DNA from: a virus
Length of the DNA: 64,000 bases
Direction: 5' to 3' (one strand)
Virus record (IMG/VR): IMGVR_UViG_3300042478_001888
Location: 1 to 64,000 of that record
Position numbers and translations under genes: made by a program. The notes below the pieces were generated by a model. It had not been told where the DNA came from. It worked only from the letters and a program-made list of their open reading frames with translations, and ran no database searches. Shown piece after piece: positions 41,301-49,250 of the stretch; within the stretch, counting starts at the first letter, position 1, and every line of letters begins with the position of its first letter.

Positions 41301-44008
41301 TAAAAATGCGTTTAGATTCAGGCGAAATATCTCAGGAGGCTTACGATTCAATGCAGAAGCGTGATTATGTTCGTAGGTTGTTTGTTGACCTTTCAAACAC
41401 AACCTTAGATGAAGCAAATTATTCCCCTGTATCTAAAGAAATAAAAGCTATCAAGGAAGGTAGTGAGGACGCAATATTGGAAATGGATACTCAGGCTTTG
41501 TTGCAGATTAACGCTCAAATAACTTTCGATAGTGTTGCTAAAAACAACTTCATTAAAAAGGTTGTTGGTTGGTCGGAAGCTAAGCAGCAGGATTATTTAG
41601 ACAAGGCGCTTGAAAAGTTCAAGGACGCTCGTGCTAGAACGGAGAGGTATCTTCGTTCTAGTCCTAGGCCATTAACCCAAGACGAGATAGACAGATTCAT
41701 AAAGGAGCAGACGTTATTTATTCCTTTGAGTAATGATGCGAAGGTTCCTAGTGGGTTTACTGCGCAGAAGTATTTTGTAGATGGTGTTGAGAAGAGGGTT
41801 GCTGTTCGTAATGATATTGCAAACATATTTCAAACGCCAAGCGGAAGGGGTATTAACGAGAACAGTTTTGCTATTAAGGCTATATCTGCGCTTCTTTTAA
41901 CTCCGGTTATTAAGGCTTCGGCGGTATTTGTAAACCCAGCGTTTGCGATAGGTAACTTTGCCCTTGACGTAATTCATGCGTCAATGGTTACTAGGGATTT
42001 GTATAAGTCGTTTACTTTTAACCTTGGTACTATTTTGGCAAAGGCTACGGGATATACTGCGGAGAACATATATCGCAAGGCGGTGAAGTATGGTGCTTCC
42101 CTTTTTGGTAGAACTGCCAGGGATTCAAAGTTCGAGCGTCTTGTAAAGGATTACTTTGAGCATGGTGGAGGTATGTCTGGCCTTTCCAATCCTTCGTCAA
42201 GAATGTATAGTGATAAGCTGTCTAGTAGTGCTTTGCGTAGGAGTTTTGGTGATGCTATGGATGGTATTATTGCTGTGTTGGACGTAATAAATTCTTTGCA
42301 ATCGGGTTCGGAGCTTATTACTAGGGTTATTGTTTATGAGGCTGCATTGGATAAAAACATAGCGGCGTATAGGGAGAAGAATGGTGTTGACCCAGTTGGG
42401 GAGGATTTAGCGTTAATGAAGATGTCTGCGGCGGCGAGTTCTGCTGATTTGATTGATTTCAGGGAAGGCGCCGAAGCAACAAAAGCGCTCGACCAAACCC
42501 TTCTGCCTTTCTTAAACGCTATGATTCAAGGTGCTAAGGCAGAGATTGATTTTGCATCCAAGAATCCTTTACTTGCTGCTGCAAGATTGGCAGAGTTTGG
42601 AGGTATGGCACTTGGGGCTGCTCTGTACAATGCTAATTCCGGAGATGAAGATGAAAAAGAGGGTATCGTTGGCTACAATGGTATTACCGATTACATAAAG
42701 TCGAACTACTTTGTAATGATGATGCCTTGGACTAAGAAGAATGAGCGTGGGGAGATTGTCCGTCCGTTCATATCAATTAAGTTGCCTGCTGCGTTAAAGG
42801 CTACGAACATTTTGGTTAGCGGTATGGTTGCCGACCAAGGGGCGGAGAATACTATTGGCCAAATGGCAAGTGCGTTAGAAGGTGGTTATGTTCCTGAGAT
42901 TGGTTCTGTATCTCCTACCGCCCAGATTTTTATGGCTTTGAATGACAATAGGGATGCGTTTAGGAAGGGCGCTCCGGTGTATCGTGGTAGGGCAGACGTG
43001 TTATTAACTGAGCGTTTCAACGCAGGGGAAACGAAGGCTATTTATCGTGATTTGTTTGGTGCTATGTATGATTTAATCAATGAGGATGGCGAGAATGAGG
43101 GTGTTTTAGGTTTTGATGAGGCGGGGCCGGCGCAATGGCAAGCGGCTTTCGAGAAGGCAATATCTTCAAACAATCCATACTACCTTGGCATTACGTCCAC
43201 CTACGCGACCATATCTTCGCTATACGGCAAGGATAATAAGAAAGAGGTAGATGCGCTTATGGACGAGAAGTTTGCTGCCTTAAATGCGTTTGGGAGCAGA
43301 GTATATCGCGAGCCGAATAGTAATGTTCAGCAGAAGAATATGAAGGATAGGAAACAGGTTGATTTCCTTCGCGACCAGATAGGTTCTTGGCAAAAAAAGA
43401 ACGATGATGCTATTGAGTTTGCTGCCAAGACGATACGGGATATTAACAAGTTAGAGGGTAACTCGAAGAATGTTAAAATAGATTTATTCTTTGACAGGGA
43501 GGTGTTTAATTATATTTCTGATGCTCAAATGATTAAGGGGATAAAGGATCAAGGCATAAAAGATATTCCTGAGAACTTAGATGACCTTAATAAAGTTATC
43601 AATAAAGAGCAAACTCGTTTGTCGTTGAGACTTTTAGAAGAGTTTAAACCAAACTTTGTTTTCAAGCATCCGGCGTTAAAGAGTTATGCGCAGAGTGAGG
43701 ATTCTTATGTTGGTTTAAACGCCGAAATGATTAACAAAATTGCTAAAGAGTATGACAGTTCTAGGAATAGGAGGTCATATCTTATTGCGTTGAAGTTTGT
43801 TGCTGGTGATGATTTTAAGAATATCGTTCAACAAATTGGGGCGCACGAAAGGGACTTGTCTGTTGTAGAAGGTATTACAGAAACTACGAGTGCAACTAAG
43901 TACAAGCGACTTTATCTTCGTCCTGATAATAGAAGCTCAAAGCCAATATCCTCCGAGTCTGCAATAAACAATTTGATACTGCTAAAATATTTATTGACAA
44001 ATGAGTAA
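35345..44008 (+). CDS. Giant polyvalent ejection-type protein with embedded C5-cytosine methyltransferase
   Basis: This 2887-residue chain has an acidic, disordered start; a long helical region; a hydrophobic part near 680-930 (ESLPFMMEFAATAGIGSG, GFLMEFGEELVNIPLTNLITGD); and a Pro/Val/Glu linker near 1090-1240. A complete C5-cytosine methyltransferase follows at 1243-1550: FFSGAG, SPVCKNFS with Cys1311, TIENV, QNRERL, and RRLMGLPESYP with GNGV. Then come coiled regions and, near 2170-2450, a segment like the LPD38 domain of large polyvalent phage proteins. Such proteins are thought to be ejected with phage DNA and to disarm host defences. Methylation of incoming DNA is inference. Confidence 0.75.
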   Translation: MSKEILKGIFEENIAPVREDITFEGWVDKIRDNEEYKVGLFENYVQPSMPEATFEEFNSNAFGSLGKVEAPLAGAQSEESFSPTESVSSEFEVGPPAGGTPPGVEPKGEPVAEAAALVGDVGSEGEPTIIGQELDPYTIVEKDDRNFFERLFGEDRYRRVTERAVETIPALTRLFGKAAAKDVQKEVNDLGRAMEADPEFVIKASQNGLFTTNNLATYLSQEAAGDKKGAEEINMFLEKGATGKTTQFERFKTLYAPIEKERNEAIQKELLSNRDYVALRGKIDAEFNSQRVGVDEKYDFKALMGEEFKVGEKELLGKYESATLALPMQLETKASELKFDYQTKVNNGQMGVNEANEGLKRDLDAYGAELQKQSDEALGEYNSGVSALAERVQKGVKDKPEFKAYMDELNDLRNGVVESFSGDYQKIQQAVFNNIAPKYNSKIESAITNSMKGETPLLNKSGVKGDIDKILGNRGWDYLPFDQKKAALDTMFGTALSKLKRSGVEINDGVVAGLRAEFDDAFMDRAYFTKKGTPSLFMVKTRAIEEAERLDEMLKEREAKTGTKTYTSGIYGSEFGVGGMGYDDTDVQELRLAREKLQEIIEMPETMSDNEWSNFWNGLTSGKVVDYLPFVSGLKNLSGTLALYRAVGKDTESARYLKNAEALNSTYKNMYEVNNMASDWYRAGRGTAESLPFMMEFAATAGIGSGVRIATEKVAVKLLGKQAETMVGKSFKVLAGTLVSSLAQTTLNPQRYVDETLKRMTPQMTIAFSPEGDDLVAMLDSSDAEGGFEAALKGFGVTASEYFSEGLGFAGARAMKALGSKMLQNEFLKKAYVGWYMSKFNLDTPTAFKKIAEMGGWNGFLMEFGEELVNIPLTNLITGDAKVMEGIIKDGEFDTENLADIARTLLPISLAGGSVSLGGLAINKIAPEGVTVTYRDINNLPTTETINKGVWDAVTEVMKSPSKVRDFIANELPKLKVDGKGRELVTSMLERSAIEFDRGVVGAGTRQVAEATSPLEVTFEPIPETGGAPKVEIVAKRRQKLNSDRTKLVPTGGFDYFAKVGDREVKLSDAEYKAYKESGVLPESVSAVEATPKVEGEVVPAATEEVVAEAVTPEVTQAPEVAEGQPAEVISPEVAEVLSTEDTTRIALESLEVLPEGIESAEEGARIYHEAIGKEERTEAEDAVVMAVEDAVIGGAVVPEVETPEAVETAEAVTPEEVSTEGVTPEVSGVVEAAEGQRQPSRVATFFSGAGTMEASLPNAQSVMAVEFNPAYVEAYNKAFGVEYEAKDVRDINPEEVIASKPDIFHASPVCKNFSAAKNKRTVLKSDMESADAVARVIREAQPPIVTIENVPDYQGTVPFETIVKALEDAGYTFDVGVYNSADFGGVQNRERLLIRAVKSGELPPIQEKTAPGDWYSAIEDLIESAPDSKFESRSESENWEMARIKDMVRKGKLDATKPIITMGGSASSGVAAAANAGGPAPTLLSTSRSVPRIILPDGTVKRVTPEMMRRLMGLPESYPIPSNPKIAKEVLGNGVDGAFTRALIDPLLNRAETQPSAETQPSAEGLTSKEKAEQYKKEAEEIAKEIRRKLKIRSGIKGNIGISPFSRAKRLAELEKDILYDVKDYIYKRVAQAIQLSKVYTFKDFVEDMKENSKRLFGVQIEVADSDKSIFHSARSRFEINDAFAQEILDLKDDFLFSIAAMSGRMNMNFQEFISSNSALVNGFVNRAESIYGLDDQAMMLVQEMYQDALRAAANRAESYTTLEDVKKFHETKEELLGLERDMERARINEEIKRRRNWLSRNFDKFQRAFITPVKNFNRAFGYRAGKFSDYRTSQERDVYSARKYRMGASTKAGNWYNAIHNKIYGGLSWFEKVELDKYLIYRRIVEVSEVRNQRAAEHKKLENELAAGVTPVRKQEIKEAMAELEKAGMGEVKSGSIMVDGKKEKYTVALAEAFVNDINARNDALAIKIRNRAEMYTEANNELLKMRLDSGEISQEAYDSMQKRDYVRRLFVDLSNTTLDEANYSPVSKEIKAIKEGSEDAILEMDTQALLQINAQITFDSVAKNNFIKKVVGWSEAKQQDYLDKALEKFKDARARTERYLRSSPRPLTQDEIDRFIKEQTLFIPLSNDAKVPSGFTAQKYFVDGVEKRVAVRNDIANIFQTPSGRGINENSFAIKAISALLLTPVIKASAVFVNPAFAIGNFALDVIHASMVTRDLYKSFTFNLGTILAKATGYTAENIYRKAVKYGASLFGRTARDSKFERLVKDYFEHGGGMSGLSNPSSRMYSDKLSSSALRRSFGDAMDGIIAVLDVINSLQSGSELITRVIVYEAALDKNIAAYREKNGVDPVGEDLALMKMSAAASSADLIDFREGAEATKALDQTLLPFLNAMIQGAKAEIDFASKNPLLAAARLAEFGGMALGAALYNANSGDEDEKEGIVGYNGITDYIKSNYFVMMMPWTKKNERGEIVRPFISIKLPAALKATNILVSGMVADQGAENTIGQMASALEGGYVPEIGSVSPTAQIFMALNDNRDAFRKGAPVYRGRADVLLTERFNAGETKAIYRDLFGAMYDLINEDGENEGVLGFDEAGPAQWQAAFEKAISSNNPYYLGITSTYATISSLYGKDNKKEVDALMDEKFAALNAFGSRVYREPNSNVQQKNMKDRKQVDFLRDQIGSWQKKNDDAIEFAAKTIRDINKLEGNSKNVKIDLFFDREVFNYISDAQMIKGIKDQGIKDIPENLDDLNKVINKEQTRLSLRLLEEFKPNFVFKHPALKSYAQSEDSYVGLNAEMINKIAKEYDSSRNRRSYLIALKFVAGDDFKNIVQQIGAHERDLSVVEGITETTSATKYKRLYLRPDNRSSKPISSESAINNLILLKYLLTNE

Positions 44009-44405
44009 CTACACCAAACCGAAATTAAGGGAAAGCATTAAGGATAGGGTAATGGCTTCTAGCAAGGGTGGCAAGCCTGGCCAGTGGTCAGCGCGGAAGG
44101 CACAGCTTTTATCTCAGGAGTATGAGAAGAAGGGTGGGGGGTATAGTGGCGGCAAGAGTGGTGCCCAGAAGAGTTTAAGTAAGTGGACGAAGGAGGAGTG
44201 GGGTACTAAGAGTGGCAAGCCTTCTACGCAGGGGCCGAAGGCTACTGGTGAGCGGTATTTACCAAAGGCAGCGCGTGAGGCGTTATCGCCGAAGGAGTAT
44301 GCTGCCACTTCTGCCAAGAAGCGTAGTGATACTGCCAAGGGCAAGCAGTTTAGCAGTCAGCCCAAGAAAATAGCAACCAAAACAAGTAAATATCGTGGAA
44401 AGTAA
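44001..44405 (+). CDS. DUF5872-like basic protein
   Basis: A 134-residue Lys/Gly/Ser-rich protein with KPKLRESIKDRVMASSKGG, GQWSARKAQLLSQEYEKKGG and RYLPKAAREALSPKE. I recognise these as the DUF5872 pattern found in giant viruses and phages. The high positive charge suggests DNA or capsid-interior binding. It overlaps the giant gene by 8 bp. Confidence 0.75.
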   Translation: MSNYTKPKLRESIKDRVMASSKGGKPGQWSARKAQLLSQEYEKKGGGYSGGKSGAQKSLSKWTKEEWGTKSGKPSTQGPKATGERYLPKAAREALSPKEYAATSAKKRSDTAKGKQFSSQPKKIATKTSKYRGK

Positions 44406-44568
44406 GTTCAAGAAATTGCAAAAGAGTGTAGCCAAGGGCTACGCCGAAAAGGGTAGTAAGAAAGCTATGGAGATTGGCGCTGCCGTTGCGTACAAGCAGG
44501 GTGTCAAGAAATATGGCAAGGAGGTTATGGCTAAGAAAGCCATTGCCGGAAAGAAGAAAAAAAAGTAG
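44395..44568 (+). CDS. 57-residue Lys-rich protein, GTG start
   Basis: From a GTG overlapping the previous stop by 11 bp runs VESKFKKLQKSVAKGYAEKG, then an amphipathic helix, ending in five Lys. Second member of a row of small basic proteins; composition suggests nucleic-acid binding in the virion. Confidence 0.55.
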   Translation: MESKFKKLQKSVAKGYAEKGSKKAMEIGAAVAYKQGVKKYGKEVMAKKAIAGKKKKK

Positions 44569-44576
44569 TATCTTTG
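44569..44576 (+). promoter_or_regulatory. -7 box TATCTTTG
   Basis: Exact TAnnTTTG match, 14 nt before the ATG at 44591; separates the small basic gene cluster into two units. Confidence 0.6.
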
Positions 44577-44590
44577 AAACAAAAATTGTT

Positions 44591-44689
44591 ATGAAAGCAA
44601 CTACCAAGGGTGGTTCAACCACCAAAACAAAAGTTACCACTAGTGGTGGCTCTGGAAAGAAAGTAAAAGTAAACACTAAATCCTGTTAA
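44591..44689 (+). CDS. 32-residue Thr/Lys/Gly-rich peptide
   Basis: The ATG after the promoter begins MKATTKGGSTTKTKVTTSGG and ends in Cys. Too short for domain assignment; the start is supported by the promoter and by the next gene two bases later. Confidence 0.5.
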   Translation: MKATTKGGSTTKTKVTTSGGSGKKVKVNTKSC

Positions 44690-44691
44690 TT

Positions 44692-44847
44692 ATGTACGGA
44701 ATGAAGAAAGCTGGCGGTAGCAAAACCGCTAAAATGGGCAAAATGGCTGGCAAAATGGCTGGCATGGTTGCTGGAGCTAAAGCTGGTGCTAAGGCTGGCA
44801 AGGCTATGGGCAAAATGGCTGCTGCCAAGGTGTCTAAGAAAAAATGA
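44692..44847 (+). CDS. 51-residue Gly/Ala/Lys/Met repeat protein
   Basis: The product contains KMGKMAGKMAGMVAGAKAG-type repeats and ends in KKK. Alternating small and basic residues every three to four positions give an amphipathic helix, like DNA-condensing or membrane-active peptides. Its stop overlaps the next start as ATGA. Confidence 0.6.
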   Translation: MYGMKKAGGSKTAKMGKMAGKMAGMVAGAKAGAKAGKAMGKMAAAKVSKKK

Positions 44848-45149
44848 AGAAAGACTCTCGAATAGAGCGTGCAGGTGTGGCTGGGTTTAATAAACCTAAG
44901 GCCACACCTTCTCACCCTACTAAGAGCCATATTGTAGTGGCTAAGGAGGGTGAGAAGGTAAAGACTTTGCGTTTTGGGCAACAGAATGTCAAGACCAACC
45001 AGACTGTTGGGCAGAGGGAGGCTTTCAAGTCTCGCCATGCCAAGAACATTGCGAAGGGCAAAATGAGTCCTGCGTATTGGTCGGATAAGGTAAAGTGGTC
45101 TTCTTCAAAGACAAAATCTCCATCTAAGAAATGGGTTAAGGGAAGCTAA
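44844..45149 (+). CDS. Conserved viral basic protein (RHAKNIAKGKMS family)
   Basis: A 101-residue protein with GFNKPKATPSHPTKSHIVV, TLRFGQQ and SRHAKNIAKGKMSPAYWSDK. I recognise this block from many phage and large-virus genomes without known function. It is positively charged throughout. It overlaps its neighbours by 4 and 1 bases. Confidence 0.7.
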   Translation: MKKDSRIERAGVAGFNKPKATPSHPTKSHIVVAKEGEKVKTLRFGQQNVKTNQTVGQREAFKSRHAKNIAKGKMSPAYWSDKVKWSSSKTKSPSKKWVKGS

Positions 45150-45988
45150 TGGCACTACAAGTAAAAATAAAATTAGATGGTTGGAGTGTTTGCTTTACGG
45201 CAAGCAACTCTACTGTTTACAACTTCAATGTATCTGGTTTAAACACCATAACGGGTTTGACTCAGGAGATAGAGGTTTATTATGAAAGTCCAGCATCAAA
45301 TACAACCGAAGCTACGATAGCGAGTGAATTAGTAACTCTGCTAAATGCTTTGCCTTTTAACATTAGTTCTACTGGCTCTTCATCTCCAGTTTTTGTTTAT
45401 GGTGATAACACTATTTCTATAACTGCGTTGAACAATGTAACTGTTGCACCTCCCGGCGGGAATAGTGATGTTATGACAATAACAGAAACCACTTCGGCAT
45501 ACAATCCTGTTTCAAATGTAACTGGTTGGGGTACAAGTGGATTAGACCCAAACCCTCAAACTTCTGACGCTAGTCAAGCTACGTTTTACATTGTAACGCC
45601 TACGGGTACAAGCCATACCATTTCTGTTTATCCAACGCTTCCTTCGGATTCTTTTGGAGGTTATTCTGTTTCTCCTTCTGCTTTAGGATATACTAGTAAG
45701 TTGCCTGATGGGTACTATCAAGTTCAATATGAAGTTCAAGGTACTTTTGGTGGGAATAGTGGTGTGTTGAGTAGTGAGAAGAAGCAGATTCTTTTGTATG
45801 GAAGTGTTTATTGTTGCATACAGAAAATGAGCATACAGGATGATTGCGAATGTGATGATTCTGACTTGTCTGAAATGCTTTTATTGTTTGAGGCTATGAA
45901 GGCCGCCGATGAGTGTTGCGATATTGTTTGTGCCAAAAAGATACTTAATGAATTAACCAGGCGTTGTGCCAAAAAATGTAATTGCTGA
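45149..45988 (+). CDS. Virion protein with module shared with decoration protein, Cys-rich end
   Basis: A 279-residue protein. Residues about 20-80 (TVYNFNVSGLNTITGL ... LVTLLNALPF) resemble a stretch of the 18872-20158 protein (TYALNVTGVNTLTGL ... LVNLVNSLPF). A second beta domain follows, then a C-terminal cysteine cluster (DCECDD, ECCDIVCAKK, CAKKCNC). Probably a fibre or decoration component; the cysteines could bind metal or cross-link. Confidence 0.6.
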   Translation: MALQVKIKLDGWSVCFTASNSTVYNFNVSGLNTITGLTQEIEVYYESPASNTTEATIASELVTLLNALPFNISSTGSSSPVFVYGDNTISITALNNVTVAPPGGNSDVMTITETTSAYNPVSNVTGWGTSGLDPNPQTSDASQATFYIVTPTGTSHTISVYPTLPSDSFGGYSVSPSALGYTSKLPDGYYQVQYEVQGTFGGNSGVLSSEKKQILLYGSVYCCIQKMSIQDDCECDDSDLSEMLLLFEAMKAADECCDIVCAKKILNELTRRCAKKCNC

Positions 45989-46791
45989 TGAGCTGTAATT
46001 GTCAAGATACTCCTTGTTCGTGTGTAGATGGGTTGAACTCGTTTACCACTTTAGCGGCTAGTTTCACTCAGCCAGGTGTTGGGTTAAATGTTACCGTTTC
46101 CACCACTAACCTCGGCCAGTTGAATAACCGGTGGGTGGGTGTTAATCAGATTTTATATGTTGTGGGTGGTGGTTACTACCAAGTGGTTAGTATCCCTAGC
46201 TTAGTATCTATCCAGCTTCAAAACTTGGGATATACTGGCAATGCTGCCCCTGCCGCTACGGTTGCTTCTGGGGGCAATGTGTCCCCAGGTGGGTTAGCTG
46301 GGGTTACCGGCCCTTCTGGGGCCAGTGGCACTGCGTTATTGTTTAATGACCACACTCAGCAAACTGCGACTTCTAGTGCTACGTTGTACACTTATTCAAT
46401 GCCCCAAGGCACATTGACGCCGAATGGATCACAGCTAGAGTTAGAGTATTGGACGGCAACCGCTCCGAGTGTTGCAAATAGGAACTTGCGTATTGGCATT
46501 GGCGGCACTACGTTTAACTTCCAGAATTTAGGTATTTCTTCTTCTGTTGTTTTGCAGAGGGGGAGTGCTATTGTTACGAGGTTATCTGCCACTACTGTTG
46601 CGATTGCGGTAAAGTCGGAGAGTTATAGCGTTTCCGGAAACATCATAAGCACTGAAAACTACTACACTACTTCTGCTGCTGTTACGAACTTAGATAGCGG
46701 TGGGGCGCTTGCGGTAACCTTGCAGAGTGTTATTCCTACTACTGGTAACATTGTTACTGAATACTTTACAATTAAAAGAAACTTGATATGA
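45988..46791 (+). CDS. Tail fibre-like protein
   Basis: I start at the ATG 45988 that overlaps the previous stop as TGATG (product begins MSCNCQDTPCSC), not the TTG slightly upstream. The 267-residue protein has a Cys-rich N-terminus, a Gly-rich GLAGVTGPSGASG joint and a beta-rich C-terminus, a layout usual for short tail fibres or knobs. Stop and next start overlap. Confidence 0.6.
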   Translation: MSCNCQDTPCSCVDGLNSFTTLAASFTQPGVGLNVTVSTTNLGQLNNRWVGVNQILYVVGGGYYQVVSIPSLVSIQLQNLGYTGNAAPAATVASGGNVSPGGLAGVTGPSGASGTALLFNDHTQQTATSSATLYTYSMPQGTLTPNGSQLELEYWTATAPSVANRNLRIGIGGTTFNFQNLGISSSVVLQRGSAIVTRLSATTVAIAVKSESYSVSGNIISTENYYTTSAAVTNLDSGGALAVTLQSVIPTTGNIVTEYFTIKRNLI

Positions 46792-48443
46792 TAGTCCAGT
46801 CCTATAAAACGATTGCAATAGGTGTAGCCAATTTAACGCTAGAGGGTGGTTCTCCTGCTTCTACGTTGAACTTAGACGAAACCGATTTGTTGCAATACTA
46901 TGTAATGACTACTGCGGGGGTGAGTTTATCTTCTCCGCTAACGATTGCGTATGGTGGGGCAGGTACTCCTCCAACGGGAATGGTTGGAATGTTTTTCTTC
47001 CCTGGGGGTGTTACCTTGGGGGCAAATACTTTCACGGTATTTGGGTATGCGTTGAGTGCTACTGAGGCGTTGAAGGGCGCTGTGATTGCGGTGGTGTATA
47101 ATGGTTCTGCTTTTAGTGTTTCTGTGTTACCGGCGGCGAATGCTACTGAGTGGATAGAAACTGGAGATATTGCTGCCTTGGCGGTTACTAATGCCAAGAT
47201 AGCGACTGGTATTGATGGAAGCAAGGTTTCGGTTGGTAGTATGCCTGCTGACAGGTTAGCTGCTGCGAGCATTACAAATGCTCAGTTGGCCACCATGCCG
47301 ACCTTGACTATTAAGGGCAACAATACGGGGGGCGCTTCCACTCCCATTGACCTTACGGCAGCTCAGGTGTGGACGATATTGGGTGGGCAAATCTTTACTG
47401 CTGCTGCCGGCACGAGTAGTTTTGTGCAAAATGGTAGTGGTTCTACGGCTGCTGGCAATTATGCTGGGGCTGTTGGGCAGAGTAATGTTGCCAGTGGTCT
47501 TAATTCCTTTGCTCAGGGCAACGGAAACACTACGAGTGGGGCTAGGGCTTCGGCTAGTGGCAATGCCAACACAGCGAGTGGTTCTAACTCAAAGGCTGTG
47601 GGGGATAGCAACGTTGCTTCTGGGGTTAATTCTTTCGCTGGGGGTATAAGCTCTACGGCGAGTGGCACTCAGTCATTTGCGTATGGGGAGGGTGTTACTG
47701 CTAGTGGCAATAATTCTATTGCTTTAGGGGAAGATGTAACGGCTAGCCGGGAGGGTGAATTTGCCCGAAACAATGTAAACACATCGGCGCTCCGCAAGAA
47801 TGCTATTAACTTATTGCAATCTGCCACTACGAATGCTACTCCAGCAATAATGTTTTTGGGGGATAGTGGTTTATCGTTTAACGTGCCCACTAATTCTTCT
47901 GTTGCGTTTAGCGCTTTAGTAAACGCCGTTCAGGATAATACTGGTGGCGGTGGCGCCCCTGGAGATAGTGCAAGTTGGCATTTGACTGGCTTGGTTAAGA
48001 ATGTGGGGGGTACTACTTCCCTTGTGAATGGTGTTAACTTCGACACTACTTTGTCGCGTACTATTCGCGAAGCGGGAACGGCTCAGGCTGGTGCTGCTGG
48101 CACTATTACCTTGCAGGCTAGTGCTACTTCCATTACCAATGCGTTTGAGCGTTCTTACATATACATCATTAGCGGTACCGGTTCTGGGCAGAATAGGGAG
48201 ATTACTGCGTACAATGGCACTACGAAGGTGGCTACGGTATCTCCCAACTGGGGGGTGAATCCAGATGCTACTTCGGTGTATCGGATTGTTACCCAAGAGC
48301 ATTATCAGTCCACCACTATTGGTTGGGACGTGAATGCTGTGGCGAACAATTCTACTGACACGTTGGATATAACGGTTACTGGTGAGGGGAGCAAGAACAT
48401 TGTTTGGTATTGCCGGTTAGAAACCATTGAATTAGGGTTCTAA
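46788..48443 (+). CDS. Tail fibre with YadA-like head repeats
   Basis: A 551-residue protein. Residues about 215-330 hold a run of ASGxNSxAxG repeats (VASGLNSFAQGN, TASGSNSKAVGD, VASGVNSFAGG, TASGTQSFAYGE), the Hep/Hag left-handed beta-roll of trimeric adhesins. The N-terminal part would attach to the tail and the C-terminal beta domain may bind the receptor. Likely a trimeric host-recognition fibre. Confidence 0.75.
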   Translation: MIVQSYKTIAIGVANLTLEGGSPASTLNLDETDLLQYYVMTTAGVSLSSPLTIAYGGAGTPPTGMVGMFFFPGGVTLGANTFTVFGYALSATEALKGAVIAVVYNGSAFSVSVLPAANATEWIETGDIAALAVTNAKIATGIDGSKVSVGSMPADRLAAASITNAQLATMPTLTIKGNNTGGASTPIDLTAAQVWTILGGQIFTAAAGTSSFVQNGSGSTAAGNYAGAVGQSNVASGLNSFAQGNGNTTSGARASASGNANTASGSNSKAVGDSNVASGVNSFAGGISSTASGTQSFAYGEGVTASGNNSIALGEDVTASREGEFARNNVNTSALRKNAINLLQSATTNATPAIMFLGDSGLSFNVPTNSSVAFSALVNAVQDNTGGGGAPGDSASWHLTGLVKNVGGTTSLVNGVNFDTTLSRTIREAGTAQAGAAGTITLQASATSITNAFERSYIYIISGTGSGQNREITAYNGTTKVATVSPNWGVNPDATSVYRIVTQEHYQSTTIGWDVNAVANNSTDTLDITVTGEGSKNIVWYCRLETIELGF

Positions 48444-48949
48444 TGGAGCCATACAAGTATGTGTGTAAATACTTAGATGCTTTGCACTCAGGGAACTGGG
48501 AGAAGGCTGAGGAGTATTTATCGTGTGCTAAGAAGCTCATATCGATTACTATTCCAACTTTAGATACTATTGCTCCAAATGTACGTTTATACACGAATGT
48601 ATGTAGTTATTTGGATGCTTTGCATTCTGGAAAATTAGAACTCGCCGAAAAGCATCTAGCTTGCGCTCAAAACGCTTATGATATTTTGTTTGGAATAATT
48701 GTAATTCCAGAAGTAGTTCCTATTCCGATACTACCACCAAGCATTGAGCCGGTATGCGAAATACCTCTAAGAAGGTTGTCTGATTTCGTTGCACCTTATT
48801 CGTACTGCGGCACGGCCTACCTTGGGACGCCTACAAGCACGCCTACTTGGACAATTTACAGAATACAGGTTGCCAATAATGGCAGCATAACAATTCAATC
48901 GGCAGTTAATGTCGCTTGGGATAACCGATTAACAGCAATTTATACTTAA
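48443..48949 (+). CDS. Fibre-associated protein with internal duplication
   Basis: This 168-residue protein repeats a helical unit: YKYVCKYLDALHSGNWEKAE and YTNVCSYLDALHSGKLELAE, about 50 residues apart, each with two Cys. A Pro-rich linker and a beta-rich end (TWTIYRIQVANNGS) follow. The overlapping start (TAATG) links it to the fibre gene. Possibly a fibre chaperone or tip component. Confidence 0.6.
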   Translation: MEPYKYVCKYLDALHSGNWEKAEEYLSCAKKLISITIPTLDTIAPNVRLYTNVCSYLDALHSGKLELAEKHLACAQNAYDILFGIIVIPEVVPIPILPPSIEPVCEIPLRRLSDFVAPYSYCGTAYLGTPTSTPTWTIYRIQVANNGSITIQSAVNVAWDNRLTAIYT

Positions 48950-48953
48950 AGTT

Positions 48954-49247
48954 ATGAACACAAACAAACCAATCACCGTTGATGGCGTTACCTACAACAA
49001 GGTTGCCGCATCACTATCTTCAATGCCATTGTTTAACGCTACTGAGGTAGGCCAAACTGTTGCAATGCGTTTGCAGTATTTCGCTACCGATGAGGCTGGT
49101 GATGTGCTTCGGCCTGAAAACCCAAGCCAATACGATGTGCCTATTGTGTTTGGGGACGTTTTAACTTCGCAAGATGCCGATGCGGTCAAGGCGTTTGCTA
49201 AGATTACCGAGGCGATTCAAGAGTACATTAACGCAAAAGGTCTTTAA
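48954..49247 (+). CDS. Small structural-region protein
   Basis: A 97-residue protein (MNTNKPITVDGVTYNKVAAS) that reads as a beta-sandwich-like domain with a helical end. Lies between two fibre-type genes. No family recognised. Confidence 0.55.
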   Translation: MNTNKPITVDGVTYNKVAASLSSMPLFNATEVGQTVAMRLQYFATDEAGDVLRPENPSQYDVPIVFGDVLTSQDADAVKAFAKITEAIQEYINAKGL

Positions 49248-49250
49248 GTT

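Noticed and set aside
36431-41826. Many antisense frames within the giant protein gene
   Set aside because: Shadows of the long coding frame; hydrophobic or Ser-rich composition with no starts supported by context.
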